From Batkoa obscura (taxonomy: Eukaryota; Entomophthoromycota; Entomophthoromycetes; Entomophthorales; Batkoaceae), in assembly GCA_030770535.1 (NCBI GenBank), contig JASVEC010000011.1, forward strand, positions 682,001 to 746,000: DNA of 64,000 nucleotides, in the 5' to 3' direction. Each line of letters opens with the position of its first letter. Within the stretch, counting starts at the first letter, position 1. Shown piece by piece: positions 21,747 to 33,141 of this stretch. Both the position numbers and the translations under genes were made by a program. The notes below the pieces were generated by a model. The model worked only from the letters and a program-made list of their open reading frames with translations. It had not been told where the DNA came from and searched no databases.

Positions 21747-23363
21747 ATGAAAAAGGTTACAGAGATTGTCAAGGAAAGTCAACTCAAAGAAAATAAAAAT
21801 GAAATCTTGGCCTTTTTGTTATTTATGTTTAGTGCTTATACCACTACAGTGACATTAAATGGTAAGCTTTTGTTCATTCTATTTAATAAATTTATTGACA
21901 ATCTATATCTTAAAATTAGTTTATTCCGTATGGAACTTTGATATTTTACATCATTTATTATTACAACTATTATCTGCTGTATTTTATTTATTTTTTAAAT
22001 TAAATGGTAATCAATTGAGGTTAAAAGCACCAGCAAAGGTGGATTTAATCAAAGAAAATCCAGAAGAAGAGAAGGTTCTTAAAGATGACTTAGAAGAGAA
22101 AATAATCCTCACCGATAAACCTAAAGAATCTATAATAACTGAACGTTTGAATAAAGCAAAGGAGAATGTTAAAATAAACAAAGCACCAGTACATAAATAT
22201 ACACCAATGATTGAAGAATTAACTACCGAATTTTTAAATAATGTTAAAACTCCTATAACTCATCAACCGGAATTATGGGAAAATATAGTGAATTTAACCT
22301 ACCCAATGGAACTCATTGTTAGTCGACACAAAAAACTAGCTCATTGTTATACGATGACAACAATATTTGATAATACCCCAGCCAATGTATTTGATATCTT
22401 TAATTCACCATCTGAAAATGGAAGTTCTTCAGGCTATATTGCAGTTCAAGAAGAAATTGAGATCGTAGATGCAAATACGTCCATTATTTATATTTGTACT
22501 AAAAGTATTTGGCCAACTTCAGCAAGGGATTTATGTGTTATTAAAAGTTCTACAGTGTTAAAAGATGGTAGTATTATTTCTGTTTTGAAAAGTGCCCAAC
22601 ATGAAAGAAGAGGTAAAGGTTATAAAGATAATGTGGTCAGGATGGAGATCTATTGTGCAGGAACAAAGTTTGAAAAATATGGTAAAAATAAATGTAAATT
22701 AACTATCTTCTTCCATGGAGATCCAACAGGGTGGATTCCTAAATCACTAGTTACCTTTAGTAAGTTTCATTTTATTGTTTTTTATTATGAGAATATTAAT
22801 GAATTTTTGTTTAAATAGTTGTTTCAAATGTATTACCATCCCAATTTGAAAAAACTAATAAAAAAGTCAAAGGTTTATCACCAAAAGACAAACCTTCGTT
22901 AATATTAGATTATAATCAAATTAATAAGGAAGAAGATGAAAAAGAAGCTATTATTGAAACAGAAAATAATAAAAGAGGGATTTCAATTATTAATAAAATA
23001 GATGATGAAGTTAAATTACCTATAAAACAAGAGAATACAAACATTCAATCAATAATAAGTAATTCAAATAATGCAAGTAATCTAACTACAGAGTCTATAA
23101 CAGAAGAGAAAATAACAGAATCAATACCCCCAATTAATATAGAAATTCAATCTAAAGAAGTCAATATTAATCCAGAATCATCAAATATAAAACTAAATTC
23201 ATTACCAATTATTACCCCAAGTAAACCAAGCATATGGGAAAGAGTTAAAGCAAGATTTTTTAGTGGTAGTTTATTAAAAAGATTATTAGGTACTACAACA
23301 CCATTAATATTAATTACAGCATTATTTGCTATTTTAGCAAAAAGGAATAGGATTACTTTATGA
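21747..23363 (+). CDS. Membrane-anchored START-domain protein
   Basis: Three exons (21747-21861, 21920-22759, 22819-23363) give 499 residues. The N-terminus has two hydrophobic segments (about 20-43 and 46-64). A charged linker (about 70-115) follows, then a START-type lipid-binding domain (about 118-340: ELWENIVNLTYP, YIAVQEEIEIVD, SIWPTSARDLCVIKS, YCAGTKFEKYGKNKCKLTIF, GDPTGWIPKSLVTFIV). A long Asn/Ser/Glu-rich region leads to a C-terminal hydrophobic anchor (about 475-492). START domains carry sterol, phospholipid or ceramide; the WP..ARD and GWIPKSLV words are typical of the PC-TP/CERT side of the family. Membrane segments at both ends suggest action at an ER or contact-site membrane. Ligand and partner are unknown. 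Confidence 0.8.
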
Positions 23364-23715
23364 TGAGGGATTTTATAAAGGAAAATTAAAAGTAGATATT
23401 AAATGGGATTAATTTGGAATAAGATATATATTAATTGAAAGTGATGAGATGCTCTTTTTGAGTTTTAATGTATGTGAAGAGAAAGTAATAATTAGATTTG
23501 GAAGTGAATAAGTAAATAAAGCTAAGTTTAATTAGTTGATTTTTATAATAAAGTATAATTTTAATAGTTATTTGTTGTTTTTATATTAATTTGATTATAG
23601 CTTATATTTGATCATTTGATTTATTCATTTTAAAATGCATTATAAATAAAATTATAAATATCAATAGTTTCCATTATATGATAATAATCCTTTTTTAATA
23701 ATAGAAATATTCAAA

Positions 23716-24378
23716 ATGAATTGGATGGGAGGTAAAGGGTAAGTATTTAATTAACTATTCAATAATAATATAAATTAAAATAATTAAAATAGTTTTAAAA
23801 ATCGAAATATTAAAGATCGATTAGCTAGTTTAAATCAAAATAAAAAACAAATAAATTATTTGAATTTAAATGAAGATGCTATTGATATTCAAATATTAAA
23901 TAATCCAATTTTAAATTATTTTGAAGAATCTGAAAACAATAATAGTAATAAAGATAATAATCATCACAGTACAAATATTGAGTTAGAAAATAATGCTCAA
24001 GTATTATTAAGCTCTAATCAATTGATTGAAAGTGAACAAGTCAATATTGATGTATTTAATAAAATAGAGGATGGGTAAGTATATTAAATAAAATCAATTT
24101 TAATTTTGGTTTTAATTTTAATTTTAAATTAAAGGAATTTTACATCAAACAATACTAATAAAATCAATAAAGATTCCATAACTAATGAAAAGGTAATTAT
24201 ATTAATTAAAACTATAAAACATTAATATTAATATTAGTAGTCAATTAAAATTCAAAATCTTCAATTTGAAAAACAATACAATACAATATTTACCACAATT
24301 GATACTATTTTAAAGCAATTAATTGAATTAAAAACTCAATTAAATCAATTAAATCAATTGAATCAAACATTCAATTAA
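23716..24378 (+). CDS. Small coiled-coil protein with MNWMGG start
   Basis: Four exons (23716-23738, 23793-24074, 24135-24192, 24241-24378) join in frame to 166 residues. The first exon encodes only MNWMGGKG; then comes a basic KNRNIKDRLASLNQNKKQ stretch, an Asn-rich acidic middle, and a C-terminal heptad-like helix rich in Leu/Gln/Asn (TILKQLIELKTQLNQLNQLN). The last exon needs the TAGTAG tandem acceptor to be used at its second AG, because the first would expose a stop. The MNW(x)GG start followed by a basic region is faintly like the N-terminus of REDIC1/C12orf40-type meiotic proteins; I give that little weight. Otherwise unknown. Confidence 0.6.
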
Positions 24379-24521
24379 ACATCAATTTAATATACTTATT
24401 TCATTTCCTTAGCCATAATAAAATTCAAACCAATTAACTACTATAATTTTAATTATTCAAATATATCATTTTTTATATAAAAAAAAGATTGAATTATAAG
24501 ATAATTATTTAAAAATAATGC

Positions 24522-25440
24522 TTATAAATATTCCACATAATTACTTGGAAATTGACCAGTAACTCCATTTAAAGTACCTAAAATAGTTAATACATAAATA
24601 ATTGTTACTATGATATATATAATAAACTACCTTCACTCCATCCAGAATCATCTTCTACTTTAGTGAGTGTAATAATATCTCCTACACGTATATTTAAATC
24701 ATATTCGGACTGTGCTTCAAAATCATATAATACACGAACTAATCAAAATAAAAAAATAAAAAAAAGTTTCATTTCAATATTAATATTATTAAAATTTACC
24801 TTGAATTACTTCTGATAAAAGATTAATATGATCAACAATACTACTTTGATCCGCTTCTATTTCAATATAAGTTCCTGGTACAAGTCCTATATTACCATTT
24901 GACATTGCTTTTACCCACCCTGACCCATCATCTCCTTCAGTAATTTCAATCATAGTCCCCGCAGTTATACTTAGTTCATTGTCATCAGTAGCCTCATAAG
25001 AATATAATACTTTAGCCATGGGATATATTCCTTGTATCTGTGATTGATTATTTACTCCTCCCACAGAGTGTTGACTATCAATTGAAGAATGATGAGTAAG
25101 AGATATAGGAGCTGATAGAACTGGAGAATGTAAATTTGAATTTCCAAACTCAGGTGTTTGTGGTTGAATAAATTGGTCCGGTATAGGTTGACGTAAATTA
25201 TGAGAAGTTAAATTATCACTTGTTGAATTTTTTAAAAAAGGAGCTGTTTTATCTATATTATAAATAAACAAATAAATAAAATATTAATTGATAATGAGAT
25301 AAAATATAAACTAATATTACCTTTTAATGTACTAAAATCCATTTGTTCTTTTCTTATTGATTTTGCACCCCCTTTGATTTGTGTACAATTTGGGGGTACT
25401 TTAAACTCACAATTGGCATGACAATTGTATTTACAATCTA

Positions 25441-25502
<62 letters not shown>

Positions 25503-27528
25503 AATTAATTTAATAATTACCTTTACAAGTAGAACCATGTCGATTTAAACCCCAAATACTATTTTCACAATAATCACAAGTAGTTGGTATTGTAAATGAA
25601 GTAGTTTTAAAATCATGTTTAATACCATTTAAATTATATTGTCCAATATTATTTAATATTAATTGATTTTCAGTTAATGAAGTCAATTCTTGATTTTTTA
25701 ATAAAACTAACTCTCGCCAAGCTTCAGATAATTTCTATTAATAATTTGAATTATTAATAGAATCAATATATTATTCGATATTAAATACAATATAATATTT
25801 TTAGAATTACCTCATATATTTGTTCCCCATTATTTTCTAAGCTTGGATTAAGATCAAATTGTGAATATTCTAGTTTTAATTGTTCAACTTCTTCTTGTTT
25901 TTGTAATATCTGATTTTTCATTTCATTTAATTCCATTTGATTCTTATTCATTTTATTAAATAAATAAACTTTACTAGAATATTCATCAATTAATTGATTC
26001 TAAATAAATAATTATATAAGTATAGAATTATTATATATTATTAACAACTTACATCCTCCGCAAATTGTCCAAAGCTAGTAAATTGAAAATCACCTGGTGG
26101 AGCCCAATTGGATGGATTATTATTTATAAATGATTTTGATTCTAATTTTTTATCTACTTTATTAACAGATAATTTTAAATTATCTAAATTTAATTTAGAA
26201 TCATTAAAACAATTGGATTCTAATTGAATATAATGAAACCAAAAAGATTTTATATGTTCCATCCAATATTCATTTAATGTTTGATAAAACTAAGAGTAAT
26301 ATTAATATTAATACTCATTAATATATTATTTATATTATTTATATTTACATTTGACTTACATTTAATAATTCTGGTACATCCATAGTATAATGTTTATTTT
26401 TATGTTGATTAGCTACTTCAACTGCTAATATATATAAATTCTAAAATAAAAACATTATCATTATCATTAATTCAATAAATAAATAAAATTCAAACTTACT
26501 TTATTATTATTTCTATCAATAACATCTTGATAATATTGTTTTTGTAACTAATTAAATTGATGAAAACAAATATAAATATAAATATTATTAACATTATTTA
26601 GTTTACCTTATCTAATACTTTAGTTTCCATTGTTTTTTCTTGTTTAGTTTGACTAGTTATTACTTCATTACAACTTTCATCATATTTTGATTTTAACTAA
26701 ATTAAATTAAAATAGAAAAATCATTTCTCAACTATTATAATTATATATTATAGTTTAATTTACTTTATCTTTTTCATTATAAATTTTATCTCTTTCGTCT
26801 GTAATTTTCTTACTAAAATTAAATAACTAATAAAAAAGAAAGTATAGATATTAATTAATATTAATTCTTATCCCTATTATATAAAAAACAATAATAAACA
26901 ACAATGAAAACTTACTTTTTTCCTTTCTTCTTCCACTTTATTAGCTAACATTTTCAATGGATCTGCAATATCAGTAACTAAATATTCTGACAAAACTGCT
27001 CTTTCTCCTGCTATTTTTTCAGTATCCGAAAATAAATTATTTAACCCTTGTAATAAAGTACTATAATAATAATAATAATAATAATAATTAAAACATTATT
27101 ACATTTCATTATTTCATTATTTCATTATTTTATTATTATTATTTGACATTACCTATTTTCATCTAACATCATACCACCTTCATTTCCCTTCACACCACTA
27201 ATAGTACCACTTAAACTTATTGCATCAAAGGAGCCTCCACCTCCACCATGACTTGGTGCAAATGGATCTCGATTGATATTAGATAAATTAAATATCTTTT
27301 TATTACGATATTTTCTTATTAAATTTTCTAATTTATTAGAATACTCTTTTTCTAATTGACTTTTTTCTTTAATATATTCTCGAAATTCTAATAAAAATTG
27401 AGAAGCTTGAACTAATTGTTTGTTTACTAAAGGAAGTTGACTTTTCTATATAAAGGAGCTTAGTATATAAGGGTGATAAATGGAGGGAACATAGAACTTA
27501 CTGTTAAATGTTCACCATAAGTAGTCAT
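24522..27528 (-). CDS. BZZ1: Bzz1-like F-BAR / C1 / SH3-SH3 protein
   Basis: About 14 short exons. The order of parts is that of fungal Bzz1. An N-terminal F-BAR begins at MTTYGEHLT and runs through KSQLPLVNKQLVQASQFLLE, several coiled-coil exons and QVEELKLEYSQF-like helices. A C1 zinc finger follows (H-x12-C-x2-C ... C-x2-C-x4-H-x2-C-x7-C, spanning exons ending STCK and starting DCKYNCHANCEF). Then come a first SH3 (AKVLYSYEATDDNELSI...GLVPGTYIEI) and a second SH3 (VRVLYDFEAQSEYDLNI...GQFPSNYVEYL). Family role: it binds curved plasma membrane at endocytic sites and recruits the WASP/Las17 machinery to drive Arp2/3 actin assembly. It is the most intron-dense gene of the window. One intron holds a long ATT microsatellite. 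Exact splice sites of the middle exons are my reading. Confidence 0.88.
25438..25500 (+). repeat. ATT trinucleotide microsatellite in a BZZ1 intron
   Basis: About 20 uninterrupted ATT units inside the intron that splits the C1 domain exons. Its length is likely to vary between strains. Confidence 0.9.
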
Positions 27529-27682
27529 CTTTTGAATGTTATTTTATAATAATTGATTATAAAGCTTAGAGATTTATATTTGTTTATTTATTTTAATGTT
27601 GGTTTTAAAATAAAACGTTTTAGAACGTTTGATTGGTTTATTGATTAGTTTGATGACTTAATTTTAGATTAAGTTTAATAAA

Positions 27683-27749
27683 GAATAACAGTAATAAAAA
27701 ATAACAGTAATAAAAAATAACAGTAGTAAAAAATAACAGTAATAAAAAT
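27683..27749 (+). repeat. 17-bp tandem repeat upstream of BZZ1
   Basis: Four units of AATAACAGTAATAAAAA, one with a GTAGT change. They lie about 155-220 bp upstream of the BZZ1 start codon, so in or near its promoter. Confidence 0.8.
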
Positions 27750-28040
27750 GATTCAATTATTGTTAATAATGAAAATTTTCAATATAATAATAATATAAGT
27801 AAGTTAAAAATATCAATTTATCAGGAATATATTATTTCTATTTATCGAAGTAATAAGCTATTGAATTATTTTATTATCAACTAAAAGTTCAATATGAGGC
27901 ATAAATTTTACTTATAATAAATAAGGGATTGATTTTGATATTAAAAATACTCCGTCAATTTAATAAAAAGCTAATTTTACAAATTTTATCCGAACTTTCA
28001 TTTGTTTTATCTCTCATTCCATTTTCAAATCATAAAATAA

Positions 28041-28325
28041 ATGTCAATAGAACTACAAGAGATCACCATTAATACAGATGAACAATCTTCTAATACAATA
28101 CTTGATGCAATAACAACAAATTCAAGTTCAAATCTTAATACATTACCCACTTATCATGAGTCTTTATCTTCTAATAATAATTTAAATACTATATCATTAA
28201 GAGATACAGCTCCAATTATAATAATACATCAATTAAATCATACTGATATTTCATTAAATAGTAATATTTTATTTATAATATTAATGATAATATTAACATT
28301 AATAATTTATATTAACTATCAATAG
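28041..28325 (+). CDS. Small tail-anchored protein, unknown
   Basis: A 94-residue frame. The first 70 residues are polar, Ser/Thr/Asn-rich with a PTY (LPTYHESL) word; the last 20 are hydrophobic (ILFIILMIILTLIIYI), ending four residues before the stop. That is the plan of a C-terminally anchored membrane protein. It is in the same orientation as, and 116 bp from, the next small membrane-protein gene. No family recognised. Confidence 0.5.
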   Translation: MSIELQEITINTDEQSSNTILDAITTNSSSNLNTLPTYHESLSSNNNLNTISLRDTAPIIIIHQLNHTDISLNSNILFIILMIILTLIIYINYQ

Positions 28326-28441
28326 CATTTCAATCTAATCAAAATGAAAAGTAATTTTTCAATCTATTTTATTAATTTTATTACTCATTATTAACTCTCT
28401 CTTTAAGTTCTATTACTAGTCCCTCTTACCCACCAACAGTA

Positions 28442-28907
28442 ATGCCCATCAATCCCTCATCCTCACCTTCTCTTTCTTCGGATCCCTATATCACTGAAAT
28501 TGTATATGAAATTGAACCTGCCCCAGCAAATGAAACACTTTGCTCAATACCAGCAATATTATTTTTATTGGGTTGTATCTTCCCACCTTTTTGGTTAATA
28601 GGAACAGGATTCTTAGTTAAATCCGAACCCGAATCCTTAGCTAGAGCTTATGCAATTATTTGTTTATTTTTAAGTTTTATATTTTTGAGTTTTTTTATTA
28701 CTATATTAGTTAAGTAAGTGAATGAAATCTAGTTTATATTGTTTTTTAATAAATGAAATACTAATGATTTTTCTTACTATAGTGCCCTTTTAAATCCGGA
28801 AAAGGTAAGTAGATAAAGTTATTTTGGAGATCTGATTTTTTGATTATAATTATTAATTAATTATTTAGTCCGCTGTATTTTTAAAAGATTTGATTACTTG
28901 GCAATAA
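28442..28907 (+). CDS. Small two-span membrane protein, three exons
   Basis: Exons 28442-28713, 28783-28804 and 28869-28907 join in frame to 110 residues. The unspliced frame would stop three codons into intron 1. A Ser/Pro-rich N-terminus (about 1-30) leads to two hydrophobic segments (about 38-57 and 68-90) separated by a KSEPESLARAYA loop, then a short tail NALLNPEKSAVFLKDLITWQ. The middle exon is only 22 nt. The first segment, with CIFPPFWLIGTGFL, resembles small fungal membrane proteins of unknown role. The last intron and exon appear again, degenerate, at about 28980-29085. Confidence 0.55.
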
Positions 28908-28979
28908 GGGGTAATCGAAATATTGGAAATAATATCAAAGTAAGGAGAAAGATAAAATTAAGTACTTTATAAAATTTTG

Positions 28980-29085
28980 AAAAGGTAAATCAAAGATTTA
29001 AGTTTTTGTTTTTTATTAATTTGCTCGTTTATTATTTAGTAAGTGGCGTTTCTATAAGATTTAATTCTCTGGTAGTAAATGTAAA
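28980..29085 (+). pseudogene. Degenerate duplicate of the preceding gene's last intron and exon
   Basis: GAAAAGGTAAATC, an A+T-rich run, TTATTATTTAG, then a GTGGCGTTTCTATAAGATTTAATTCTCTGG-like exon copies the order and wording of 28797-28915 (GAAAAGGTAAGTA ... TTATTTAG TCCGCTGTATTTTTAAAAGA TTTGATTACTTGG). Splice sites are kept but the reading frame is lost (TAAG directly after the acceptor gives a stop). Confidence 0.5.
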
Positions 29086-29571
29086 AATTAAAAGTAGAAA
29101 CACATCAGATAAAGATTGGGTTCTTTCTTGCAATTGAATTGTAAATAATCATTAAATAAAGAAAAAGTATATAATTTAAAATGAATATTATTATTATTAT
29201 TATTATTATATAAAGTTAAAAGCATAATTAAATTTCATAAAAATCAATTATAGCTTACTTCCAACTTTTTGGAAATTAAATATAAAATAAAAAAAGTATT
29301 CTGTAAAATAAATTAATATTACCTTAATTATTAAATTCCCAAATCCCATTGAAGAATAATTAAAAAAAGCGAAATGTGCCTAATTCCATTTGATTGATTT
29401 TATAAAAATAGCCCCTTTATTGAATATATATATAATTTATAAGAAAAAAGGTAGTGTCATATGAAAAACGATGCGAAGATAAAATTGAATATTGTAACTA
29501 TTACTATTTAACTAGTTCAATAACATAAGATTCTAAAAGTTCAACCAACATAGTGTTATTATCTACCCTAT

Positions 29572-30162
29572 TTAAGCTACCTGTGTATTAACCCTTTTCT
29601 TTTTATAATCACTGATAGCAGATTTAATAGCGTCTTCAGCAAGCACTAAAAAAACAATATTAGTACCTTCTCTCATTTAATTCAAATTCAAATTCAAATT
29701 TACTTACTAGAACAATGCAATTTAACAGGAGGTAACGACAATTCCTTAGCAATATGTGTATTTTTAATAGCAGAAGCTTCATCTAAAGTCATACCTTGAA
29801 CCATTTCGGTCATAAAACTAGAAGATGCAATAGCCGAGCCACAACCAAATGTTTTAAATTTAGCTTCAATGATTTTACCACTGGATTCATCCACTCGGAT
29901 TTGAAGCTTCATAACATCACCACAGGCGGGTGCCCCGACTAAACCAGTTCCAACATCAATATCATTTTTGTTTAAGGAACCAACATTGCGTGGACGTTCG
30001 TAATGGTCAATGACCTAGATAAGAGATGATGGGTAAGATGAGGCGATTATTCAATATATATATATTATAAGTTACCTTTTCATGATAAAACCTTTGGGTT
30101 AAGATTTTAGATGTAAATTTTGGTTTTAATAAATGAGTTTGGGATTTTAATAAAGTAAACAT
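29572..30162 (-). CDS. ISU1: Mitochondrial iron-sulfur cluster scaffold ISU1
   Basis: Three exons (30162-30076, 30014-29708, 29645-29572) give 155 residues. The first exon is a basic, Arg/Lys/Thr mitochondrial presequence; the mature protein starts about FYHEKVIDHYERPRNVG. Cluster ligands are all present: Cys60 (GAPACGD), Cys87 (FGCGSAIAS), His129/Cys130 (KLHCSML). The Hsp70-binding loop LPPVK is at 123-127. Family role: it receives sulfur from Nfs1-Isd11-Acp and iron with frataxin in the matrix, assembles [2Fe-2S] clusters and hands them to Ssq1/Jac1-dependent carriers. The short C-terminus (NTQVA) is unremarkable. Confidence 0.97.
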
Positions 30163-31382
30163 CTTTTTTTGAATAATATATTTGTTTGTTATAAAAAATG
30201 TAAAGCTTTGAAATTTTCCATTCTTTTTACTTTATATCTTAAACATGGTGAACAATAAGGTCATCTTTGATTGGTTGTTACTCATACTAAGTAGCGCATT
30301 TTTATTTTGCGAAATCGAGGATTGAAATAATATTTATACTAATTATATGTAATAGATTAAAAATGATTGGTTAATATGAAATTGTTTAGCTTAAAGTTTA
30401 TCAGTTTTTGTAAGGAATAAAAATCATAATTTTATTTAGTCCAATTAAAAATTTTAAATTATTTAAAAACTGATGTGATAAAAAAAGAAATATTTCAATT
30501 CCAATGATTAGTGATAAGATAGTAAAATAGTTATATTAATATTTTTTTCGTTTAAGAGATGAAGTGTTTTTATCTCTTTTTATATATTACTTTTGAACTA
30601 TTAAAATAGAATTGAGATCAATAACGCATGTATTTTTATTAAATGTTAATTCCATTTTTAACAACTTTAAAAATAATTCCAATTAATTCAATCAAATGCA
30701 AAAAAATGAGTTTTTTATAAGATTATCTGATTAATGAAATCAGATTACAATCAATAATGGAATTAATTTTCTAATTAGTAATCCAATATTTTGATAGGTT
30801 AATTGAATTAAATTTATTCTTTAAAAGAAATTAGAATAAAAATTTTTGATGAAGTTAAATTTTAAAAAAAATACTAGTGTTTTTTTTTCATGTCTGTCCT
30901 ATTAGTCATAATTTCGTATTATCGAACTTTTATCTTGGAAAGTTACTTTAAGATCAAGTTGTTTTAATTGAATTGATAATGATTGAGTTTTAACAAAATT
31001 TAAAGTATATTTTAGTGTTAAGGTTACAGTTAAGGTTATATCTTATAAAAATATCTTTATTAAAGCTATAAAGAGCAATTTGTTAACCCTAAACTAAACC
31101 ATTAACTAAATAAATCACAATAGACTTAGCCCAAAATGTAACTTTTTGTTAAATAAAATTTCAATAAACCCAAATTTAGATTGCTAAGGCATCACCATCT
31201 GATATAGAGATATAAAGTAAAGAGCAACGAAGTCTGATGAATATGAAGCTTTCATATATAATAATTTGTATTAAATCCTATTTTATGGATACGTTGATCA
31301 AATTATTTATAGCTGTATTGTATAAAATAATAAGAAGATAATATTTGGAAATGTATTTTTTTTGTTCAAGGGTTTAACTGAT

Positions 31383-31489
31383 ATATGGGGATGTATTTTT
31401 TTGTTTAAGAATTTTGCTAACAATCTTTCCTCTCAAATAGCGCTTAAAAAATGGAAAAAATAATGAAACCAAAAAAAACACCCCCATAT
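31383..31489 (+). mobile_element. ATATGGGG MITE, copy 7 (first of tandem pair)
   Basis: 107 bp from ATATGGGGATGTATTTTTTT to AACACCCCCATAT. It carries the TCCTCTC subfamily core. Its last four bases, ATAT, are also the first four of the next copy. Confidence 0.9.
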
Positions 31490-31589
31490 GGGGATGTATT
31501 TTTGTATTTAAGAATTTTACTAACAATTTTTTCACTCAAATAGCGCTTAAAAGATGAAAAAAGTGATGAAGCTAAAAAACACCCCATAT
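31486..31589 (+). mobile_element. ATATGGGG MITE, copy 8 (second of tandem pair)
   Basis: 104 bp in the same orientation, starting in the ATAT of copy 7 and ending AAACACCCCATAT. The core is CACTCAAATAGCGCTTAAAA, a different subtype from copy 7. The pair therefore arose by insertion next to a resident copy rather than by local duplication. Confidence 0.9.
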
Positions 31590-33141
31590 TATCTAGCTTT
31601 TTGACTGCATAAAAAATGGACAGATAAATAAAAGTAAATTTTATTACATTTATAATAATAATGATAATAATATATTTTAAAATGCAAAGTCTTTAAGTGT
31701 TTTTATTATAAAAACAAAAATGTATAAAAGTGAAAGGGTAATAGATTATAGATAAATGCATGTTAAACATAGAGTGAAGATATTGCATTTTAGAAAGCAG
31801 CTGAATTTAATAACAATAACCTTGGATAAAGTAAGCTTAATTTAAAAGGTTGGTACTTTGTTTTATATAAATTTAACTAGATATGGTACAGAAAGGTTAT
31901 AGTAGAAACTAAAGCTGAGACATTGTTAACCGGTAACTTGATATGACAGAAATGGATTAATTAGAGACTAGTTGAGTATATAAAAGCCTAGGGAGACATC
32001 AAAAATAGAAATAAGCTTGGGTTAGTTGTAAAGTTTTTAAATTTTAAATAACTTGGAAAATGAATAGGATATTAAATAAAATATATTAATGTTAAGTTTA
32101 TTTATAGTATAATAAAATCAAAAACCAAAAAAATATAATACAAAGCATAGATATATTTTAAAAATACTTTTTTATTAATTGAAAATTAAAATCTTGATCT
32201 TAGTTTTAATACTTTTCTATTTTAAAGTAAAAACGATGTAAAAATGTTCCTGTTTTCTATTTTGTTCATTTTTGCTGAAATTCAAATTTAAATATTTTTT
32301 GTTCTTAATTCTAAGAAACGTTACAACATAAACTTATTTAAAAAGCCCCTTCTTTTATCTAGATTAGTGTGACGTTATGATTACTTAAAGGAGAAGTGAA
32401 TCGAAATGGTTAAGAAAAAGGGATAATGATGTTGGAATAAATCAACTTGTTCTTCTAATAATGTCAAAATGATGTTAAAACTTGGCTATAAAAAAGCTCA
32501 AATGACTTCTTTTTTCATTATTGATACCTTAAATTATGTATGCTATCAAATGAATTTTTTAGCTACACTTCTTAGCTTAAGTACTATCACATATTAACTC
32601 CCAACGATGACTTTGATAGATATGAATATTAAATTTAGATTGTAGTTTAAGTACTAATATTTAAATAGATCTTTATTATGATTAGCTCCCGCTGAAGTTG
32701 GGGATTGTGGGAATACATATACGTATGTAGTTGCCTCTAGAAGCTGTGTTGAGATTCCTTACGATTTCCTATTTTGTGGACTATTTTATACTATGAGTGA
32801 GTGTGAGAGCTGCTATGATTGAATTAGATTAAATTTTATAGTAAAGAGTATAATTCTATATGAATCAATTGGATTATTATATTATTAATATTTAATAAAG
32901 CATGCTTAAGTAAATCTAGTAGTTTACTTTATATGCCATATTTTGTTATACAAAACTATTAAATTGATAAAAAAGTCCATAGATTAAAAATTAAACTTTA
33001 ATTAAAACTATTATTTATCTTATTAATTTAAAACAAAAAAATAAATTCCACTCAATAATATCCATTATCAAGTTGACATAAAAAAACCATTGGTTACTAT
33101 TAAAACATTTCTTATAAGCATCGATCAAATATAATAATACA

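Larger units (their letters stand above)
30163..33141. other. A+T-rich intergenic region with tandem MITE pair
   Basis: Nearly 3 kb without a credible gene. It contains the head-to-tail MITE pair at 31383-31589. A less A+T-rich patch around 32690-32830 has no frame and matches no RNA gene I know. The 5' part carries the ISU1 promoter. Confidence 0.55.

Noticed and set aside
25438-25500. Regular repeat that could be mistaken for an array
   Set aside because: A plain ATT microsatellite within an intron; no spacers, so not CRISPR-like.
32690-32830. Possible structured RNA near CCCGCTGAAGTTGGGGATTG
   Set aside because: I tested it by eye against U-snRNA, 5S, SRP and RNase P landmarks and found no match; left as unexplained spacer.
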